Shown piece after piece: positions 59,057 through 64,000 of a stretch of DNA of 64,000 nt. Within the stretch, counting starts at the first letter, position 1. Each line of letters opens with the position of its first letter. This stretch comes from Brugia malayi (taxonomy: Eukaryota; Nematoda; Chromadorea; Rhabditida; Onchocercidae). Made by a program: the position numbers and the translations under genes. Location of the stretch: positions 2,820,528 to 2,884,527 of the forward strand of contig NW_025062475.1 in assembly GCF_000002995.4 (NCBI RefSeq), written 5' to 3'. The notes under the pieces were generated by a model, which was not told the DNA's origin, made no database searches, and worked only from the letters and a program-made list of their open reading frames with translations.

Positions 59057-60849
59057 ATTTATCAACTTTTGTCTCTTTTTTTCTTTCTTTTCAAATCCAA
59101 TGTGATGTCCGTTTAGTAGCCATTGGTCATTACTGTATGATTATATTAGCATTTGATTGATGCATGTACAAACATAAATAGAATTGCTTGCTTATTTGTT
59201 TAATGATAAGCTAAAAATAGTACACATTTGCTTTCAATCATTGCAAAAAAAAAATTAAATAAAATTTATAAAAAATTTCCTTGTGAACAATTTTTGATTT
59301 ACATTCATTTGCGCTTAATGCAACTTTTTTTTATATATTAATCAGTAAAGAAATTAAAATGTTTAATTTTGTAATTCATAGCAAAAAATAAAAAACTTAC
59401 TTTTTGAAATTTTGAAAAAATTTATTTCTTAAGAGTTTTAAAATTTTTAAAAAACAAAACCACCTGAATTTGCATATATTTATTTTTTCCACTTGAAATT
59501 GACACATTTACTCAGTAATTTTTTCAGTGTTAGCAATTAAAATGCTAAAAATTTATGCCATACAGAAATTTCCAGAAGAAATATGCACGGATTATGTGAA
59601 TATTAATGAGAAAATAATTTATTAGAAAATTGCTTTATTGTATTTAATTTGTATTTAATTTCGTTCTCCTAAAATTATCCAACATATTTTTCTTAATTTG
59701 CTAATTAATTAATCCATTTTAAAGTAATTTATAATGTAACTGTGATAAAAGGTTTCAATCTTAGAGTTTATCCTTTTCTTTCCCTTTATCTTATCCCTAT
59801 ATTCCACTTTTAAATTAGAATATATTGATGATTTTTAAGTGAAAATAGGAAGAGATAAAAAATGATAAGTGATAAGCACTCGGTGCTAATAATCAAATAA
59901 TAATATCACCCAACAAGATCTTTCGCAATGAAGAGATTTAGAGAAGTAAAAAAAAAAGACGAAAAAAATTAAATTAAAAAAAGTAATAGTTGATTAAGAT
60001 ATTAATGAAAAAACTTTACAAGTATATTTAACGTATGTTGTTTTTTACGTGAAATAACACTTTTTCTTCACGTATAATCTCATCTTCACATGCTTTACGT
60101 ACGTTTGTTAGTCATTTTATTGTACTTTTAAATAAATTATTTCTTCTGCAATTATTGTATTGATTTTAAAATGAAAAAAGAAAATGAATTTTTTCTCATT
60201 TAATAAATATTTAAATCTTAGCAAATGAGTGCATTTTACTTAAATTTGGAATTAGAAATTTTATTAACTTTGTTTAAATTAAATAAATTAAGATTAACAA
60301 CAATCAAAAAAAAAAATAAGAAAAAACAGGAATACTACTCATATTGGTTAACTGGTATAATTATTGATTGGGCAGAGTTAAATTAGTAATCATATGATAA
60401 CAATTAAATAATCATATGATAACAATTAAGTAATTATATGATAACAATTAAGTAATTATATGATAACAATTAAAAAAACACATAACAATTAACTTAGGTA
60501 AGAATTTTTCTTTCCAATAATACAATTACTTTTAAATTACTTAGAATTAAGTACGATTGAATGTTATAATGAGATGTTAATTTATGCAAAATGCATTTAC
60601 ATATGCAAAATATGTTGGCATTCATCAGTGATAGACATTTTTTAATGAAACAGTCTAGTGTTGCAAGCAAAAATTGTTTGAATAAGTTTTGTCTGATTCA
60701 TCTTTGAGCACAAATTTTTCACACTTTTATGATTTGAAGTTTGCGTGTATGGAGCTATTGGGTTTGAATAAAAATACAGCATTGCTATTAAAAAATCGGT
60801 GAATTTTCAATTTAAATTTATAAAATATAAATTGTGTGGTGATGATGTC
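59057..60849. other. Intergenic, AT-rich
   Basis: No gene is recognised. It contains a short tandem repeat at 60388-60473 and ends at tRNA-Arg. Confidence 0.5.
60388..60473. repeat. About 22-base tandem repeat, four copies
   Basis: Four copies of a unit containing ATATGATAACAATTAA, with variants AATCATATG and AATTATATG. Confidence 0.85.
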
Positions 60850-60922
60850 GACCCTGTGGCCTAATGGATAAGGCGTCTGACTTCTAATCAGAAGATTGCA
60901 GGTTCGACCCCTGCCAGGGTCG
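60850..60922 (+). tRNA. tRNA-Arg (anticodon UCU)
   Basis: A complete 73-base cloverleaf. The acceptor stem pairs GACCCTG with CAGGGTC, followed by discriminator G. The D arm is GGCCTAATGGATAAGGC. The anticodon arm TCTGA-CTTCTAA-TCAGA places TCT at the anticodon. The T arm is GCAGG-TTCGACC-CCTGC. There is no intron and no encoded CCA. The B-box GGTTCGACCCC is intact. It ends only four bases before the predicted start codon of the EVH1 gene. Confidence 0.97.
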
Positions 60923-60926
60923 GTTA

Positions 60927-63315
60927 ATGTCTACTGCACCAAAATTTGCAGTGCTTTTTGAGAAAATTGTATATGTGTAAATTAGAATTAGTTAGTAGTC
61001 AATTTTCATTATCATTTCGTACTTAAATACTCTAAATATGATTTCAGATTTAAGCATATTACTTGTGTCACAGTGCAAATTTACAAACTTGAAGGAAATA
61101 GCTGGCATGAATTGACGAAAGATTTTGTCCTCTTGCATATGTATTATGATAGAGAAGATAAAGTAGCAAAATTGATTGCTATTGATGGCATTAAGGTAGT
61201 AAACACTTTTTTTTCTTTTAAATTTATAATTAGCACATTACTCTAAAACATTTCATTGATGTCATTTTTATATGCTTTTTTTTTTTAAAAAAATTTTTCA
61301 ATAATATTTTATTGATATTATATTAAAAGTATTACACTGAACTAGTCAGATAAATTTGTCTATAAAATTAAGATAGATTTGATAATATTTGTTTGTATCA
61401 ATTATTAATCAAATTCTTATCATATTGAAGATAAAATGGAATTAGAAAAAAAAATGTTTACAATATAATTTTTAGAATATTTTCACAAAACTTTTGAAAA
61501 ATTACAGCTAATTATAAGAGGATTTGTAATTTCATCTACACTTCAATTGGTGAGACCGACAAAAAAATTTGTGCATTTTATTAGCTCAAAGCAAGGAAGA
61601 TCAGAAATGTATGGTTTTGGTTTCTATCAAGTCTATGAAGTGGAGCAGGTTTGTTATTTTATTTAAACTTCTTGAAAAATCAATACATCAGGAATATGTC
61701 AAGGATGTAGAAAATGAAAAAGTATTTTTTATGATTAATTAAAATTTTCATTGTAAATCTTTACGTATAACAATGAATAGATGAAGAAATGAACCACTCA
61801 TTTCTTTCAATAATATTTTGAATATAAAATTAATTAGTGTAAAAATCCAAAAAAAAAAAGAAAAATGATTTATATTGCTATTTTTTCTAGCTATCTCTCT
61901 CTCTCTCTCTCCCTCTATTCTCCCTTCCTTTTTCTTTCTTTCTTGATTTATTTTTATTTGAAAAATTTTAAGATTAGATTTTAGCTTAATAGCAATAAAT
62001 AAAATTCAAAACTGAATAATTAAAATATTTCTTCCATTTATTACAGTTTTTGCGATCATTCAACATTGTGTACAGGAAATTATATTTGTCATCCAGAAAT
62101 GTAACTCAAAATGAATTTGAATACAGCAAAAGACATTCATCAATTTCATCGATAAAAACAGATTCGTCATGTCACATATCTTTGTCAACAACAAGTAATA
62201 AGTTTTCAAGAGTATTTCTTCATTTATGCTTATCATTTATATTTAGCACAAATCATGTAAACATAATTTTGGATGAATCAATCAATCTAATTTTTTAATC
62301 AATTTTTAATTTATGCAAAATAATTTTAGCAAAAAAAAAAAAAAAAAATTCACAGAGAGTATATAATTTTATCAATTGAAATGATAACTTTCATTAATTT
62401 TCAGCTTCTAAAAAAGATACGCATACTATCCCTTCATTTTATTCCACTAAAAATTCACCATGTCGAGAGCAAATATTTGCTGTTGATGTAAAGTATACTG
62501 AAAAACAAATGCAAAAACTATCGTTTGCTTCTACCACAAGCTCAACACTTCCTTTGGTAAGCAAAAAAAAAAAAAAAAAATTAAAACAATATTTGCTAAA
62601 TAAATCAAATTAGAATTAATTTGATCAACTCCGTTTTTTTGAAAATAATTTTGAATTTTGTAAATATTATCACAATCTTTTACAGTAATTGCTTGAATCA
62701 TATCTATATTGCAATGTAAAACTGATATAGTTAAAAGTGATAAGTTATCATTGCACATTTTTTGAAAATTAAACTTTTAGTATTGTACAGTGTTGAATTA
62801 AGCAGTGAAAAAAATAAGTAATGCATAAAGTTTAATTAGATGTTTTTTTAATATTTTTTTCTTTTTTAATAAATAATATTTTACTAACTCTTCAGATGCC
62901 TTCCCTGTTGACACAAACTTCCGTAAACGCAAGAAATAGTTTGTATTCCAGTAACTCTGCTACAATTGGTAAGCAACACGTAACGTACGCTTTCATTTCT
63001 CATTCTGATATTTTCGTTTTTCAGAAAATACTAGATTTCTCACTTTCTTATGTTAACTAAAGTTTAGAAGAAGTAAACAGTTAACTGAAAAATTATTAAA
63101 TTGTATAATTAAGCAGTTTAAGAATTTTTTAATTAGAATTTGAGATTTTTAGCAAATTTTTTGTTTCAGATACTAACACAGATGTTTCTCGATCAGTTGA
63201 GCAAAAGCAATATCAGCTATGGGGTACTACACCATGGAATACTTTATTTGAACAAAAAGTTTGCAGTAATCAAGAAAGTATCACTTCTACGTGGAATTCA
63301 CTATTAAACCATTAA
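60927..63315 (+). CDS. EVH1/WH1-domain protein, Homer-like
   Basis: Predicted scaffold or adaptor of 285 residues. Exons: 60927-60976, 61048-61195, 61508-61648, 62047-62194, 62405-62556, 62896-62968, 63170-63315 (858 nt, in frame). An N-terminal EVH1 domain covers about residues 15-120: VTVQIYKLEGNSW aligns with the aromatic Trp strand, VLLHMYYDRE with the Homer-type SYFYD strand, LIAIDGIKLII with Homer's SLDG-K-II, and MYGFGF with the conserved YGLGF before the C-terminal helix (YEVEQFLRSF). EVH1 domains bind proline-rich peptides (PPxxF for Homer). The rest is Ser/Thr-rich and lacks Homer's C-terminal coiled coil. The start rests on one short exon whose GTAAAT donor fits the required phase 2; no other phase avoids a stop. 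An upstream start or trans-spliced leader remains possible. AATAAA at 63617 is a plausible poly(A) signal. Confidence 0.72.
61891..61914. repeat. (CT)n microsatellite in an intron of the EVH1 gene
   Basis: A CT dinucleotide run in intron 3, followed by a C/T-rich tract to about 61940. Confidence 0.9.
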
Positions 63316-64000
63316 AATAATATTTCAAACGGTTTATAGTATTTCTGTGTATTATAAAGATATTTGCATTGATTTGCATAGAACTGTAAATATTTCAAAT
63401 AATTATTTTATTTTATTTTTAATAATGGTTAATTATATGTGATACATTTGTTCTTTTCACTCTTTCAATTTCAATTAAACAAATTTTATTTTATCTTTTT
63501 CGACGCTATTTCTTGTTTAAAAATTGTTTTTTTTTTTTTTTTAAAAAAAAGAAGCTGAAGTTTATTCAAATTAAAATTTTTCTTGTTTTATAATTATAAT
63601 AAGTAGTGTGTGAACCAATAAATTTTCATTGTCAAAATGAATATCTAATAAAATCATTAAAATCGGAGAAAATTTTCAACACTATACTAAAAATCGCGAA
63701 GGAAATGAGAATCTTTTCTTATCTAAAAAACTTTGATTTATTGATTTCCAATAATAAAAAACAATATTAAAATTGTTCCTTGCTCAAATAATAATTATAA
63801 ATGGTTTGCATTGTATTTGATCAAAGTGATCAGGAAAGATCAATATTCTTCCAATCCTTAATCATATTTTAAATTTGATTACTTTTTCAATCATATATTT
63901 TTTTAAATAAATAATTTCTTCATTAAAAATAACTATACAATACTCACATGAATCATCTATTATAATGTTATATCTATATTCATCCTATCATTATTTTCCT
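63316..64000. other. 3' flank of the EVH1 gene
   Basis: AT-rich sequence with a candidate poly(A) signal (AATAAA, 63617-63622). No further gene is visible before the end of the window. Confidence 0.5.

Overview
The window is nuclear DNA from an invertebrate animal, most likely a nematode. By eye it is 75-80% A+T and full of homopolymers. Genes are broken into many small exons with short AT-rich introns. Nearly all introns start GT and end in T-rich TTTCAG or TTTTAG, as in nematodes. An alpha integrin of the PAT-2/alphaPS2 type and a DNAJC1-type J protein fit this. A spirurid or filarial (clade III) worm is a guess from base composition only. There is no bacterial content, operon, CRISPR array or intact mobile-element coding region.

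The exon models below were built by hand. I followed conserved motifs and required that reading phase be kept across each intron. Five of the six multi-exon models sum to an exact multiple of three with no internal stop. The integrin model fails at one junction.

Layout: (1) 293-2479, minus: an acidic, low-complexity 315-residue protein with no recognised domain. (2) 3491-3563, plus: tRNA-Lys(UUU). (3) 4183-10430, minus: a secreted 607-residue protein with a polyglutamine tract and twelve EF-hand positions, built from 70-codon units. (4) 10431-22177: a gene desert rich in microsatellites. (5) 22178-24584, plus: a second secreted EF-hand protein (245 residues, six EF-hands), head-to-head with the first. 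(6) 27783-31729, plus: an ER membrane J protein with two SANT domains (DNAJC1/MTJ1 type, 448 residues). A cluster of ACGT-core sites resembling ER-stress elements lies about 0.9 kb upstream. (7) 33.4-34.5 kb: a small possible coding exon and a 65-bp satellite of nine near-identical copies. (8) 35479-49732, minus: a 23-exon alpha integrin (pat-2 type, about 1160 residues) with two minisatellites in its second intron. (9) 49.7-60.8 kb: mostly non-coding, with a 24-bp GC-richer minisatellite and a 1.65-kb palindromic element with identical 258-bp outer arms. (10) 60850-60922, plus: tRNA-Arg(UCU). (11) 60927-63315, plus: an EVH1/WH1-domain protein resembling Homer, 285 residues.

The genes do not form an obvious pathway. 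Two EF-hand proteins and the integrin, whose propeller also binds divalent cations, act in secretory or extracellular calcium-dependent settings. The J protein serves secretory-pathway folding. The most unusual items are the exon-unit EF-hand array with its 34-glutamine run, the palindromic element, the phase conflict in the integrin, and the EVH1 start codon lying four bases after a tRNA gene.
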